Assembly: GCA_030630445.1 (NCBI GenBank)
Contig: DAOVNC010000023.1
Location: forward strand, 1-16,409
Source of the DNA: Kiritimatiellales bacterium
GTDB lineage: Bacteria > Verrucomicrobiota > Kiritimatiellia > Kiritimatiellales > Pontiellaceae
Length of the DNA stretch: 16,409 nucleotides
Reading direction: 5' to 3'
This document shows positions 7,809 through 15,083 of the stretch, in pieces. Below the pieces are notes generated by a model that was given only the letters and a program-made list of their open reading frames with translations, was not told the origin of the DNA and searched no databases. The position numbers were made by a program, and so were the translations under genes. Each line of letters opens with the position of its first letter. The first letter of the stretch is position 1.

Positions 7809-7840
7809 AAAAAAACACTCCAGGCGGGGCCGGGAGTGCT
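7809..7840 (-). terminator. Intrinsic terminator after the small basic protein gene
   Basis: On the minus strand CACTCC (7838-7833) pairs with GGAGTG (7821-7816) around a GC-rich loop and is followed by seven T residues (7815-7809). A second perfect inverted repeat, GTCTGAA with TTCAGAC (7856-7875), spans the stop codon of the upstream gene. The hairpin ends about 20 bp before the rluB-like start, so read-through or an unseen promoter must feed that gene. Confidence 0.8.
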
Positions 7841-7862
7841 TTCGAAATCAATCCGGTCTGAA

Positions 7863-8018
7863 TTAGTCTTCAGACTTGGTTTTCGGCAAACCGTGCGCGC
7901 GGTCGCCATCCTGCCATTTACCGGCTTTCTTCAACACCTCGACACGCTCGAAGCGTTTGAGTACGTTGCGTTTCGCGCGGATCTTGGCCGCGCCTTTCAA
8001 GCTGCTGTGCATGGACAT
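7863..8018 (-). CDS. Small basic protein of the Chlamydiae/Verrucomicrobia type
   Basis: A 51-residue, Lys/Arg-rich protein starts MSMHSSLKGAAKIRAKRNVL, followed by KRFERVEVLKK and ending GLPKTKSED. The MSxHSSLK start, RNVLKRxER core and GLPK end match my memory of the 'small basic protein' family described from Chlamydiae and Verrucomicrobia (TIGR04137). Its function is unknown; a link to ribosomes has been suggested only from its basic, conserved character. ATG 8018 has a strong GGAGAG ribosome-binding site (8030-8025) six bases upstream. A promoter with a perfect -35 box lies just upstream and a terminator follows, so it looks like a short, strongly expressed unit with rluB as a possible read-through partner. 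It is a good marker that the host belongs to the PVC group. Confidence 0.9.
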   Translation of the reverse strand: MSMHSSLKGAAKIRAKRNVLKRFERVEVLKKAGKWQDGDRAHGLPKTKSED

Positions 8019-8059
8019 AATAAACTCTCCAGTGTTGTTTCCTCAAAAAATGATCGCGG

Positions 8060-8088
8060 AACTTAACCATAATCCACTCGGTTGTCAA
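8060..8088 (-). promoter_or_regulatory. Predicted sigma70-type promoter of the small basic protein gene
   Basis: On the minus strand a perfect -35 box TTGACA (8088-8083) is separated by 17 bp from TAAGTT (8065-8060), a weak -10. It lies about 40 bp before the start codon, leaving a normal leader containing the GGAGAG site. Confidence 0.5.
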
Positions 8089-8098
8089 AATCTAAGTT

Positions 8099-8128
8099 TT
8101 GCCTTTTTGGTGTATCTCCCGCTATGAT
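8099..8128 (+). promoter_or_regulatory. Possible promoter of the endonuclease gene
   Basis: TTGCCT (8099-8104), an 18-bp spacer and TATGAT (8123-8128) form a reasonable sigma70-type pair. The start of transcription would fall only a few bases before ATG 8138, implying an almost leaderless mRNA, and no Shine-Dalgarno is seen. This is a weak call. Confidence 0.3.
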
Positions 8129-8137
8129 CCGGACGCA

Positions 8138-9103
8138 ATGAAGGCAAGAAAACACAAGCGTGGGGTCGTCCGCCATTTTAAAGTGCTTCTTCTGCTGGTG
8201 CTCCTGTACCTGTGCGGAACGGTGGGCTACTATTTTTTGCCGTGGACCGTCCGCAAACCGGTCTACATGCTCAGCCCCAAGCTGAATCGCACGCTGCGCC
8301 TCAAGGGATTTAAAATCGTGGAAGGATGGGATGGCCTGGGGTTGTGGGGGCGCGACTGCCGCGCGGCAGTGGAGCCGGGACACCGGGGCGACCATGCCTA
8401 CGGAGGGTATCCTGCATGCGGGCGCGAACTGACGCTGCTGGAAAACGAGGGCTACGTCGTGGGCTACAGCGAACCGCTGCGCAATCCGCTTTGGGTAGCC
8501 TACCGGGTTTTCGATGTGCCGTCGCTGGAGTCCGGCAAGCGCCCCGGTTTCCGAACCGATCATCGAACCCGGGCCAAGGTCTCGCAGAGGGATTATTCCG
8601 GCTCGGGCTATGACCGCGGGCACATGGCCCCCAACTATGCCATCGCGACCCGCTACGGCTCGGACGGCCAGCGGGAAACCTTTTTGATGAGTAATATCGT
8701 TCCGCAAACCCCGCAGATCAATCGCCATATCTGGAAGGATCTGGAAATGCGGGTGGCCAAGCGGTATGGCCGCTATTTCGACGAGGTGTGGGTGGTCACG
8801 GGCCCCATATTCAACGAGCCGGTCGGACGGCGGCTGTCTTCCGGCGTGGCGATTCCTTCGGCCTACTACAAGATTATGATCGACGAAAAGGGCGGCCAGC
8901 TACGGGTAAAAGCCTTTCTCATCGCGGGCAATTGCCCGCCGTACACGCGCATTAAAACGCGGCTGGTGAGCATTGATGATCTCGAAGTACTGACCGGACT
9001 GGACTTTTTCCCCGACCTTTCGAAGGACGTCCAGTCCGCGCTCGAATCAAAACCCGCCGGCCGGCTCTGGCCGTGGCTGGGTTCCGCCCTTCGCCATCAC
9101 TAG
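8138..9103 (+). CDS. Membrane-anchored DNA/RNA non-specific endonuclease (NUC1/EndoG family)
   Basis: This 321-residue protein has a basic N-terminus (MKARKHKRGVVRHFK), then one hydrophobic segment (about 15-34) that would anchor it or act as an uncleaved export signal. The nuclease domain covers about residues 100-295. The beta-beta-alpha-metal signature DRGHMAPN is at 159-166, with general-base His162. SNIVPQTPQIN (185-195) supplies the metal-binding Asn195 region, and VVTGPIF (219-225) is the next family block. Relatives cut DNA and RNA without sequence preference and use Mg2+. Acting outside the cytoplasmic membrane (nutrient scavenging or DNA processing) is inferred from the anchor. ATG 8138 is chosen because it gives a clean basic-plus-hydrophobic N-terminus; the frame extends 13 codons upstream. 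It is divergent from the small basic protein gene and convergent with glyS. No immunity-like partner is seen beside it. Confidence 0.9.
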   Translation: MKARKHKRGVVRHFKVLLLLVLLYLCGTVGYYFLPWTVRKPVYMLSPKLNRTLRLKGFKIVEGWDGLGLWGRDCRAAVEPGHRGDHAYGGYPACGRELTLLENEGYVVGYSEPLRNPLWVAYRVFDVPSLESGKRPGFRTDHRTRAKVSQRDYSGSGYDRGHMAPNYAIATRYGSDGQRETFLMSNIVPQTPQINRHIWKDLEMRVAKRYGRYFDEVWVVTGPIFNEPVGRRLSSGVAIPSAYYKIMIDEKGGQLRVKAFLIAGNCPPYTRIKTRLVSIDDLEVLTGLDFFPDLSKDVQSALESKPAGRLWPWLGSALRHH

Positions 9104-9108
9104 AACGT

Positions 9109-9158
9109 GTGGCGCGGACATTCCTGTCTGCGCGGGCAGGCTGGAAAGCCTGCCCCAC
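9109..9158. repeat. Three-way (Y-shaped) double-hairpin element between convergent genes
   Basis: Two adjacent hairpins are enclosed by GTGG (9109-9112) and CCAC (9155-9158). The first pairs GCGCGGACA (9112-9120) with TGTCTGCGC (9125-9133), with one mismatch. The second pairs GGGCAGGCT (9134-9142) with AGCCTGCCC (9147-9155) perfectly around a GGAA loop. It fills the gap between the stop codons of the endonuclease gene and glyS. It may work as a bidirectional 3'-end structure; its form also suits a dispersed palindromic repeat, but only one copy is in this window. Confidence 0.55.
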
Positions 9159-9161
9159 ATA

Positions 9162-10706
9162 TTAGAAATCGATGATGTTGGAAATATGGTTTTCCAGTTC
9201 GGCGATGGGGAGGCGGATCTGCTCCATGGTGTCGCGGTCGCGGACGGTGACGGTGTCGTCCTTCTCGATGGTGTCGAAGTCGATGGTGACGCATAGCGGC
9301 GTTCCGATCTCGTCCTGGCGACGGTAGCGGCGTCCAATGGCGCCGGTCTGGTCGTAGAAGCATTTCCAGCGCTTGGAAAGCTGCTCGTAGAGACCGCGCG
9401 CTTTTTCAACGAGCGGCTCCTTGTTCTTGAGCAGCGGCAGGATCGCCACCTTGTACGGCGCGATGCACGGGGCGAATCGCAGGACGGTGCGGGCTTCGTA
9501 GCCTTCGGGCGCACGCTGGACGCCAGCTTCGGCGGTGAGGACTTCGCCGCCGTCCTTGCCTTTGGGGATCCACTCTTCGCGGTAGGCTTCGCACAAAAGG
9601 GCGAGGGCAATGCGGTCGACGCCGGCGGAGGGTTCGATGACGTGGGGGATGTAGCGTTCCTTGGTTTCCTCGTCGTGGTATTCGAGTTTCTTGCCGCTGG
9701 TTTCCTGGTGCTGCGTGAGGTCGAAGTTGCCGCGCGCGGCGATGCCTTCGAGCTCCTGTGTCCCGAAGGGGAAGTCGAACAGGATGTCGGTGCAGGCACT
9801 GGCGTAGTGGGCGAGGGCGTCGCCTTCGTGGACATCGCGGTGCATGCGGCCCTCGGGCAGGCCGACCTTTTCGTACCACTTGAGGCGCTCGGCCACCCAA
9901 TATTCATGCCACTCGGAATCGGTGCCGGGCCTGATGAAGAATTCGAGTTCCATCTGCTCGAACTCGCGTGAGCGGAAGGTGTAGTTGCGCGGGTTGATTT
10001 CGTTGCGGAAGGCTTTGCCGATCTGCGCGATCCCGAAGGGAATCTTGTTGCGGACGGTGGAGCAGACGTTGCCGAACTGGGCAAAGATGCCCTGCGCGGT
10101 TTCGGGGCGGAGGTAGGCCACGTTGGAGCTTTCCTCGACGGGGCCGACAAAGGTCTTGAACATCAGGTTGAATGCGCGCGGTTCGGTGAGTGTGCCGGGC
10201 TCGTTGGTATCGGGTCCGACGAGCTTGGCGTAGGCTTCGAGCGGAATGTCGAGCAGGGCGACGGGTTCATAGTCCTCGGCCTTTCCCTTGGCGACCTTCT
10301 TGACTTTCTTTTCCGCCGGGGCGGGCGCGCCTTCGTGGAAGGCAAACAAAAGGGCGTCGGAATCGGTCTTGTGCTTGAGCACGAAAATCTGGTCGGCTCT
10401 ATACCGGCTCTTGGTTTCGCGGCAGTCGAGCATCGGGTCCTTGAAGTTGCCGACGTGGCCGGAGGCTTCCCATACGCGCGGGTGCATGATGATGGAACTG
10501 TCGAGGCCGACGATGTCCTCGCGCAGCTGGGTCATGGATTTCCACCAGCAGTCCTTGATGTTTCGCTTCAACTCGACGCCGAGCGGGCCATAGTCCCAGA
10601 AGCCGTTGATACCGCCGTAGATTTCCGACGTTTGGAAGATAAACCCACGCCGCTTGCACAGGCTGGCAAGGGCGTCCATTGTCACGTGATAGTCGTTTGC
10701 TTTCAT
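9162..10706 (-). CDS. glyS: Glycyl-tRNA synthetase, single-chain class II (alpha2) type
   Basis: The 514-residue enzyme charges tRNA-Gly with glycine. It is the single-chain form seen in Thermus, archaea and eukaryotes, not the alpha2-beta2 form. Visible blocks are LCKRRGFIFQTSEIYGG (16-32), DYGPLGVELK (38-47), the AYLRPETAQGIF segment (197-208) and class II motif 2 FRNEINPRN (233-241). Motif 3 is IEPSAGVDRIALAL (357-370). The C-terminal anticodon-binding domain begins near APYKVAILPL and carries GRRYRRQDEIGTP. An acidic/Lys-rich insertion lies near 130-150. ATG 10706 starts just before the conserved core. An alternative ATG at 10721 has a GGGGAG site seven bases upstream, and both candidates lie at or beside a strong hairpin. 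Divergent from the membrane protein gene. Confidence 0.95.
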   Translation of the reverse strand: MKANDYHVTMDALASLCKRRGFIFQTSEIYGGINGFWDYGPLGVELKRNIKDCWWKSMTQLREDIVGLDSSIIMHPRVWEASGHVGNFKDPMLDCRETKSRYRADQIFVLKHKTDSDALLFAFHEGAPAPAEKKVKKVAKGKAEDYEPVALLDIPLEAYAKLVGPDTNEPGTLTEPRAFNLMFKTFVGPVEESSNVAYLRPETAQGIFAQFGNVCSTVRNKIPFGIAQIGKAFRNEINPRNYTFRSREFEQMELEFFIRPGTDSEWHEYWVAERLKWYEKVGLPEGRMHRDVHEGDALAHYASACTDILFDFPFGTQELEGIAARGNFDLTQHQETSGKKLEYHDEETKERYIPHVIEPSAGVDRIALALLCEAYREEWIPKGKDGGEVLTAEAGVQRAPEGYEARTVLRFAPCIAPYKVAILPLLKNKEPLVEKARGLYEQLSKRWKCFYDQTGAIGRRYRRQDEIGTPLCVTIDFDTIEKDDTVTVRDRDTMEQIRLPIAELENHISNIIDF

Positions 10707-10711
10707 AAGAC

Positions 10712-10735
10712 CGGGGAGCATGCCCAAGCTCCCCG
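10712..10735 (-). promoter_or_regulatory. Strong hairpin at the glyS start region
   Basis: CGGGGAGC and GCTCCCCG form a perfect 8-bp stem with an 8-base loop; adjoining CCGG stretches could extend it. On the minus strand it ends five bases before ATG 10706. It contains the only good Shine-Dalgarno (GGGGAG) and the alternative ATG 10721. This could limit glyS translation. No T-box features were recognised. Confidence 0.45.
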
Positions 10736-10821
10736 AACCGGTCAAGAATGAAGGAGTTTAATCTATGCAATCGGAGGGATCTGTGGATATTCTCCCTTTC
10801 GTTTTTTACGAGGAATTTTTA

Positions 10822-11253
10822 ATGGCCAAACTGGAAACACGCCGGATCAATCCAATCGCACACGTCACCTTGGTGGTGGTAGTGATCGTGATTGTTTTCG
10901 AGGTTTTGGTGATCTTCGGATTGTTTGAGCTCAAGGCGCAAACCGTTGCGAAATATGTACCGTGGGCCTACGAACCATTCCTCAAATTGGTCGGCGAACA
11001 CCCGGAGTCGATTCCGCGCTGGGCGACCGTCGAGGAGCCGGAAGAAGCCGGTCCCACCGAAGCGGTGGGAGCCAATATGACAGGGCTGGAACCTTCGGCG
11101 ATTCCGTTGTTGGTTCCAACCAACGAAGCTGCGCTGGGTTCCAATGTCGTGCTCGAAGCCAGCGTCCCGCTCGAAACCGAGCCAGAACCCATCCCGGTGG
11201 CCGTGCCGACCAATGCGCCCGCCAAACCGGAAGAAATCGTTCCGGTTGGCTAG
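10822..11253 (+). CDS. Single-pass membrane protein with Pro/Glu-rich tail, function unknown
   Basis: The 143-residue protein begins MAKLETRRINPIAH, followed by one strongly hydrophobic segment (VTLVVVVIVIVFEVLVIFGLF, about residues 15-35). A short amphipathic region precedes a long tail rich in Pro, Glu, Val and Ala, probably disordered. Basic residues before the segment suggest a cytoplasmic N-terminus and an outside tail, but this is inference. I recognise no family. ATG 10822 has GAGGA seven bases upstream. An in-frame ATG at 10765 has an even better AAGGAG eight bases upstream and would add 19 residues. The shorter form is preferred because the extension lacks the look of a folded or signal segment. 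It is divergent from glyS, 115 bp between the chosen starts. Confidence 0.75.
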   Translation: MAKLETRRINPIAHVTLVVVVIVIVFEVLVIFGLFELKAQTVAKYVPWAYEPFLKLVGEHPESIPRWATVEEPEEAGPTEAVGANMTGLEPSAIPLLVPTNEAALGSNVVLEASVPLETEPEPIPVAVPTNAPAKPEEIVPVG

Positions 11254-11673
11254 CCTGCAACCTCCGCCGAAGTTTAATTTTGCGATCACTGCTGTCCGGT
11301 AAAAGTTTCATAGGATGGATACCATCTGGAGGGCATCGTGTTCATCTGGCGGTTTCAAGGGCTTTGATAGATTCCCGACCTGAAGAGGCAGGAAGCCTAT
11401 TATCACCGCAACGTCCGCATCGAAGACAATGCGCCCGAAACGTTCGACGTTCCGTTGGGCTTTGCAGGGCGACCAAGCGGACGAGGTTGGGAAAGAGTGT
11501 TCGTCATGAATCGAAAGTGCAGTATTTGACTCATTCCTTGCAGAAAGAGGCATTGTGGATAACTCCGGAGAGGCGTAGCTTCTCGGAGTCCATGGGGATC
11601 AATCCATGAGTACATAATGCAGCTCCATGATGGGCTCGCGAGTCAGTCAAAACTAACAGAGAAGAAAATCATA
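11254..11673. other. Gene-poor gap with one hairpin and possible coding debris
   Basis: No convincing gene is present. Near its right end an imperfect hairpin, ACTCCGGAGAGGC with GCTTCTCGGAGT, spans 11562-11589 with one bulge. On the plus strand a frame with stops runs from about 11312 to 11529, with a protein-like stretch (AYYHRNVRIEDNAPETFDV) after two stop codons. This could be decayed coding sequence or chance. No clear promoter for the downstream sulfatase gene was identified. Confidence 0.35.
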
Positions 11674-14640
11674 ATGAAAAAAATAACTTATTTAATGATC
11701 GTCGGCCTTTTTGCTGTTGTGACCACCAACGCGGCCATCATCAGCTTAAACTTCAACCCCGGTGGTACCGGGAGTGTGGCCGGAACCGAAGTCGTAGGTT
11801 TAAATGGGATTCAGGCGGACAGTTGGGTCGACTTGGGAGCCTCGGCAATCGCGGTCGATATTGATGGAGTGGCCGGATCGGCAACCATAGACTATGTATC
11901 GGCCTATAACTTCACGGCGACTCCGACTAGCGATGGCTCCCAGAATTCCCTGATGATGAAGCGCGCCATCCGCGTTGGAGGCCCCGGAGACGAAACCATC
12001 ACGATCTCCGGACTGGGTACCGACTACACCACTCTCGGCTATGATGTCTACGTCTATTTTGGAACGGACAACCACGGGCGGACACACCGGTTTTTGGTAG
12101 GCGGCACCGCCGTATCCGGCAAAGAACAGCTGACAGCCACATGGCAGGGAAGTTTCATTCAAACCAGTGCCGACGCCGATGTCGGTAACTACATGGTTGC
12201 TAGCGGATTAACCGCTGGGAACTTCACGATTGTTGACAACGGTACATCTCCAGGAAAGGGAGGCATCGCCGGCATCGAAATTGTCTCGAGCGATCATGCG
12301 GTTGTACCCTCCGTTTCATCTTTCAGCATTGATTCTTCCTATGTGACACCCGGCTCAACAATTACCCTTTTGTGGGAAACCTTTGGAGCCACCAGCATCG
12401 CCATCGATCAGGGCATCGGCGACGTTACCTCAATTTCAACGGATGGAGTTGGAAGCACTCAGGTGGTTGTCAATGCAACGACAACGTATACGTTAACGGC
12501 CAGCAACCCGGAAGGATCGGCCACGGGCGAAGCCGGAATCACCGTCGGCCCGCCTCTGGCGACTATTGACTCTTTCAGCGTTGACCGTTCCTATGTGACA
12601 ACCGGGGAGGTGGTTACCCTTTCTTGGGAAACGGCAAACAGCACCGGCATTTCCATTGAGCCGGGTATTGGCGATGTTTTCCCCATCTCTGCCGATGGCG
12701 ATGGAAGCACCCAGATTGTGGTCAACGCAACGACGACGTACACGTTGACCGCAAGCAATTTGAATAGTTCGGCCACGGCGGAAGCCACAGTGTTGGTGCT
12801 TGGCGGCGTTGCTACGAGCCCTAATATCGTATTTTTTGTGGTTGATGACATGGGGCCGCAGGACACCTCGGTACCCTTCAATGTCGATACCAATGGCAAC
12901 CCCGTTGCCTATAACTTCAACAGCTACTACGTAACCCCGAACATGGAAAGCCTGGCCGCCGACGGCATGCGTTTTACCACGGCCTATGCCCACTCCGTTT
13001 GCAGCCCGACGCGCACCGGCATCATGACCGGGCAAAACAGTGCCCGGCATGCGGTTACCGACTACCTCCGCGGCCTAAATTCTGACGATCCCATCAATTG
13101 GCGCAACACCGGAATGAACGAATCCGAAGTGACCCTCATGAAGCTCTTTCAGGCTGGCGACTATCGTACCATCCACGCCGGCAAGGCGCACTTCGCCAAC
13201 AGCGCAGTGGACATTCATAATCTGGGATTTGATGTAAACATTGCCGGCGGCCACTGGGGTCAGCCACCAGCCGGCTACATCAATGCGGGGACGGCGTACG
13301 GTGGGCTTCCCGGTCTCGAGGCCTACGACGGTTCCTCGATGTTCCTGACCAAGGCGCTAAGCATAGAGGCGAACCAGGCGATTGAGGATGCCGTCGTTGA
13401 TGGAGATCCCTTCCTTCTCTACATGTCTTTCTATGCGGTCCACACGCCCTATGCCACCAATCCGGATGCCACCGGCGACTACAGTGCCGCCGTTAACTCC
13501 TACCATACCATGTTTGCCACCATGGTCGAGGGGATGGATATTGCGGTTGGCTCGATCCGCCAAAAGCTGGTCGATCTCGGTGTGGCGGAGAACACCCTGG
13601 TTATCTTCATTGGTGACAACGGCACCACCAGCCCTGCCTGCAACATAAATCTTCTTCCTGATGCCCCCTTCAGCGATTGGCCGATGCGGGGAAAAAAGGG
13701 GGCGAGATGGGAAGGTGGCATTCGCGTACCGATGATTGCCGCCTGGGCCGCCGCCAATACCAATAATGCCTTCCAGCAAGCGACACCCATCCTTGCCAAT
13801 AGCATTGAAACCGATATCGTTACGTCTTGGGACATTCCGGTGACCCTCCTGAACATCGCCGGGCTTCCCGGTGATCCCGACTTCGGGCAGGACAGACATG
13901 ACCTGTCTCCCTACTTCGCTGGCACACCCGGTGGACCCCATCGGCCGCAGGAAGTTCTTATCCACTTCCCGCACAACCATAACAACGATTATTTCTCACT
14001 TCTCCGCCAAGGCGACATGAAGCTGATCTACAACTATCAGAACAACACCCACCAGCTCTTCAATCTGGCTGACGATCCGACCGAAAGCGTTGATTTGGCC
14101 GCTAGCCAACCCGAAACGCTAACCCGTATGACCCGCGCCCTTGCCCAGCGACTGGACGCCACATGGGGTGCTGCTGGCCCGCTAATCCCGAGGGTCGCCA
14201 CCACAGCTCCAAATGGGAACGTCGTGTCCATTACCAATGATCCATCGGTCGATGTCGATGCCGACGGTCTCGCCGACACCGTCGAAGATCCCGATCTCGA
14301 CGGCCTTGTTGACGCCGGAGAGCTCGATCCCGACAACGACAACACCGACGGCGACGGCACCATCGACGGTGCCGAGGTTCGCACCGGCACCGACCCGCTC
14401 GACCCATCGGACGACTTCGTTGGCGAGTGGGCTGGCGATGGAACCGGCGGCTTCTCCGCCACCTGGCCATCGGCGCCGGGGGCCTTCTACGAGATCCAGA
14501 CCACGGATGATCTAACGGAGTGGATCGACACGCCCATTGCCACGGGTATCCCGGCGAACGACCCCGGAACCACCACCAGCTACACGATTCCCGCGAGCGG
14601 TGATCCCCAGCGCTTCTATCGTATCGGCCTGCTGCCTTGA
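11674..14640 (+). CDS. Secreted multidomain formylglycine sulfatase
   Basis: This 988-residue protein starts with a signal peptide (MKKITYLMIVGLFAVVTTNA, probable cleavage near 20-21). A beta-rich N-terminal domain follows (about 22-205), then two bacterial Ig-like repeats (212-292 and 297-377, each with a TTTYTLTASN strand). The sulfatase domain (about 382-840) has metal-binding Asp391/Asp392 in VVDDMG, the maturation motif CSPTRTG with Cys443 as the future formylglycine and Arg447, Lys504 in HAGKAHF, His590 in AVHTP, Asp648-Asn649 in GDNGTTS and Lys674/Lys675 in MRGKKGARWEGG. It would hydrolyse sulfate esters, probably of marine or mucin polysaccharides; the substrate is unknown. An Asp-rich calcium-type repeat (858-915) and a terminal beta domain end it. 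ATG 11674 gives the signal peptide; an AGAGAAG tract lies upstream. It needs a sulfatase-maturing enzyme, not encoded here. Confidence 0.93.
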   Translation: MKKITYLMIVGLFAVVTTNAAIISLNFNPGGTGSVAGTEVVGLNGIQADSWVDLGASAIAVDIDGVAGSATIDYVSAYNFTATPTSDGSQNSLMMKRAIRVGGPGDETITISGLGTDYTTLGYDVYVYFGTDNHGRTHRFLVGGTAVSGKEQLTATWQGSFIQTSADADVGNYMVASGLTAGNFTIVDNGTSPGKGGIAGIEIVSSDHAVVPSVSSFSIDSSYVTPGSTITLLWETFGATSIAIDQGIGDVTSISTDGVGSTQVVVNATTTYTLTASNPEGSATGEAGITVGPPLATIDSFSVDRSYVTTGEVVTLSWETANSTGISIEPGIGDVFPISADGDGSTQIVVNATTTYTLTASNLNSSATAEATVLVLGGVATSPNIVFFVVDDMGPQDTSVPFNVDTNGNPVAYNFNSYYVTPNMESLAADGMRFTTAYAHSVCSPTRTGIMTGQNSARHAVTDYLRGLNSDDPINWRNTGMNESEVTLMKLFQAGDYRTIHAGKAHFANSAVDIHNLGFDVNIAGGHWGQPPAGYINAGTAYGGLPGLEAYDGSSMFLTKALSIEANQAIEDAVVDGDPFLLYMSFYAVHTPYATNPDATGDYSAAVNSYHTMFATMVEGMDIAVGSIRQKLVDLGVAENTLVIFIGDNGTTSPACNINLLPDAPFSDWPMRGKKGARWEGGIRVPMIAAWAAANTNNAFQQATPILANSIETDIVTSWDIPVTLLNIAGLPGDPDFGQDRHDLSPYFAGTPGGPHRPQEVLIHFPHNHNNDYFSLLRQGDMKLIYNYQNNTHQLFNLADDPTESVDLAASQPETLTRMTRALAQRLDATWGAAGPLIPRVATTAPNGNVVSITNDPSVDVDADGLADTVEDPDLDGLVDAGELDPDNDNTDGDGTIDGAEVRTGTDPLDPSDDFVGEWAGDGTGGFSATWPSAPGAFYEIQTTDDLTEWIDTPIATGIPANDPGTTTSYTIPASGDPQRFYRIGLLP

Positions 14641-14713
14641 TCCGTTTGCTAAGCCGCTCTTTGTCTACCGAGCGCAAGCAAAGCAAGGCAAGGCAGGATC
14701 TTTATTGGTTCTA

Positions 14714-14899
14714 ATGTGGAACCAAGGAATCATGATTGTTCTTGCTAGTGAATTAGATGACTCTGCGGTTATTCCCGTTATCCGTCGTCGATTCACTGGT
14801 TCAAATCCCCTTGACCAAGTGCCATTTGGAGGTAATGACCGACCTATGCGAACGGAGCAACAAGAAAGCTGTGTTGGCGAAGTCGTTATAAACTATTGA
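14714..14899 (+). CDS. Possible small hypothetical gene in an A+T-rich accessory stretch
   Basis: The frame gives 61 residues from ATG 14714 or 55 from ATG 14732, including IVLASELDDSAVIPVIRRRF and ending GEVVINY. It lies directly upstream (28 bp) of the gene interrupted by the IS4 element, on the same strand, in the same A+T-richer DNA. A purine tract AAGGA precedes ATG 14732 but is too close to be ideal. I recognise no family. It may be the tail of an older gene or noncoding. Confidence 0.25.
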   Translation: MWNQGIMIVLASELDDSAVIPVIRRRFTGSNPLDQVPFGGNDRPMRTEQQESCVGEVVINY

Positions 14900-14927
14900 T
14901 TTATCAGGAAACTAAAAGGATCAGGCA

Positions 14928-14950
14928 ATGCAAAATTTATCAAATGAAAT
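14928..14950 (+). pseudogene. 5' stub of a small gene split by the IS4 element
   Basis: ATG 14928 has a good AAAAGGA ribosome-binding site ending seven bases upstream and encodes MQNLSNE plus the first two bases of an Ile codon, at which the insertion sequence starts. Reading on into the element gives a 24-residue product ending at TGA 15000-15002. The rest of the gene continues, in the same frame, at 16273. Confidence 0.75.
14942..14950. repeat. Target-site duplication, left copy (9 bp)
   Basis: AAATGAAAT directly abuts the left end of the IS4-family element and is identical to 16264-16272. A 9-bp duplication is within the known IS4-family range. Its perfect preservation suggests recent insertion. 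Confidence 0.93.
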
Positions 14951-14963
14951 CACTGCTGTCCCA
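14951..14963 (+). repeat. Left terminal inverted repeat of the IS4 element
   Basis: CACTGCTGTCCCA starts immediately after the left target duplication and matches the right end except at positions 5 and 6. Confidence 0.85.
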
Positions 14964-15083
14964 ACGTTTGAACGAATGATCGACATAAGATGCTTAAAAT
15001 GAGTTCGTTGCAACTAAATATGACCCTTGGCGACTTGAATCGGATTTCGGGATATGATCGCACCCTTTTACGGAGGGCGAACG

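Noticed and set aside
9047..10150. A 367-codon minus-strand frame overlapping glyS
   Set aside because: Its Ser/Pro/Arg-rich content is typical of a shifted frame in GC-rich DNA; the glyS frame holds all class II synthetase motifs.
11308..11553. An 81-codon minus-strand frame in the gap before the sulfatase gene
   Set aside because: No ribosome-binding site, no known domain, and unconvincing composition; a frame of this length is expected by chance in GC-rich DNA.
14795..14830. tRNA T-arm-like GGTTCAAATCCCC
   Set aside because: The flanking bases do not form a 5-bp T stem and no acceptor, D or anticodon arms could be drawn around it.
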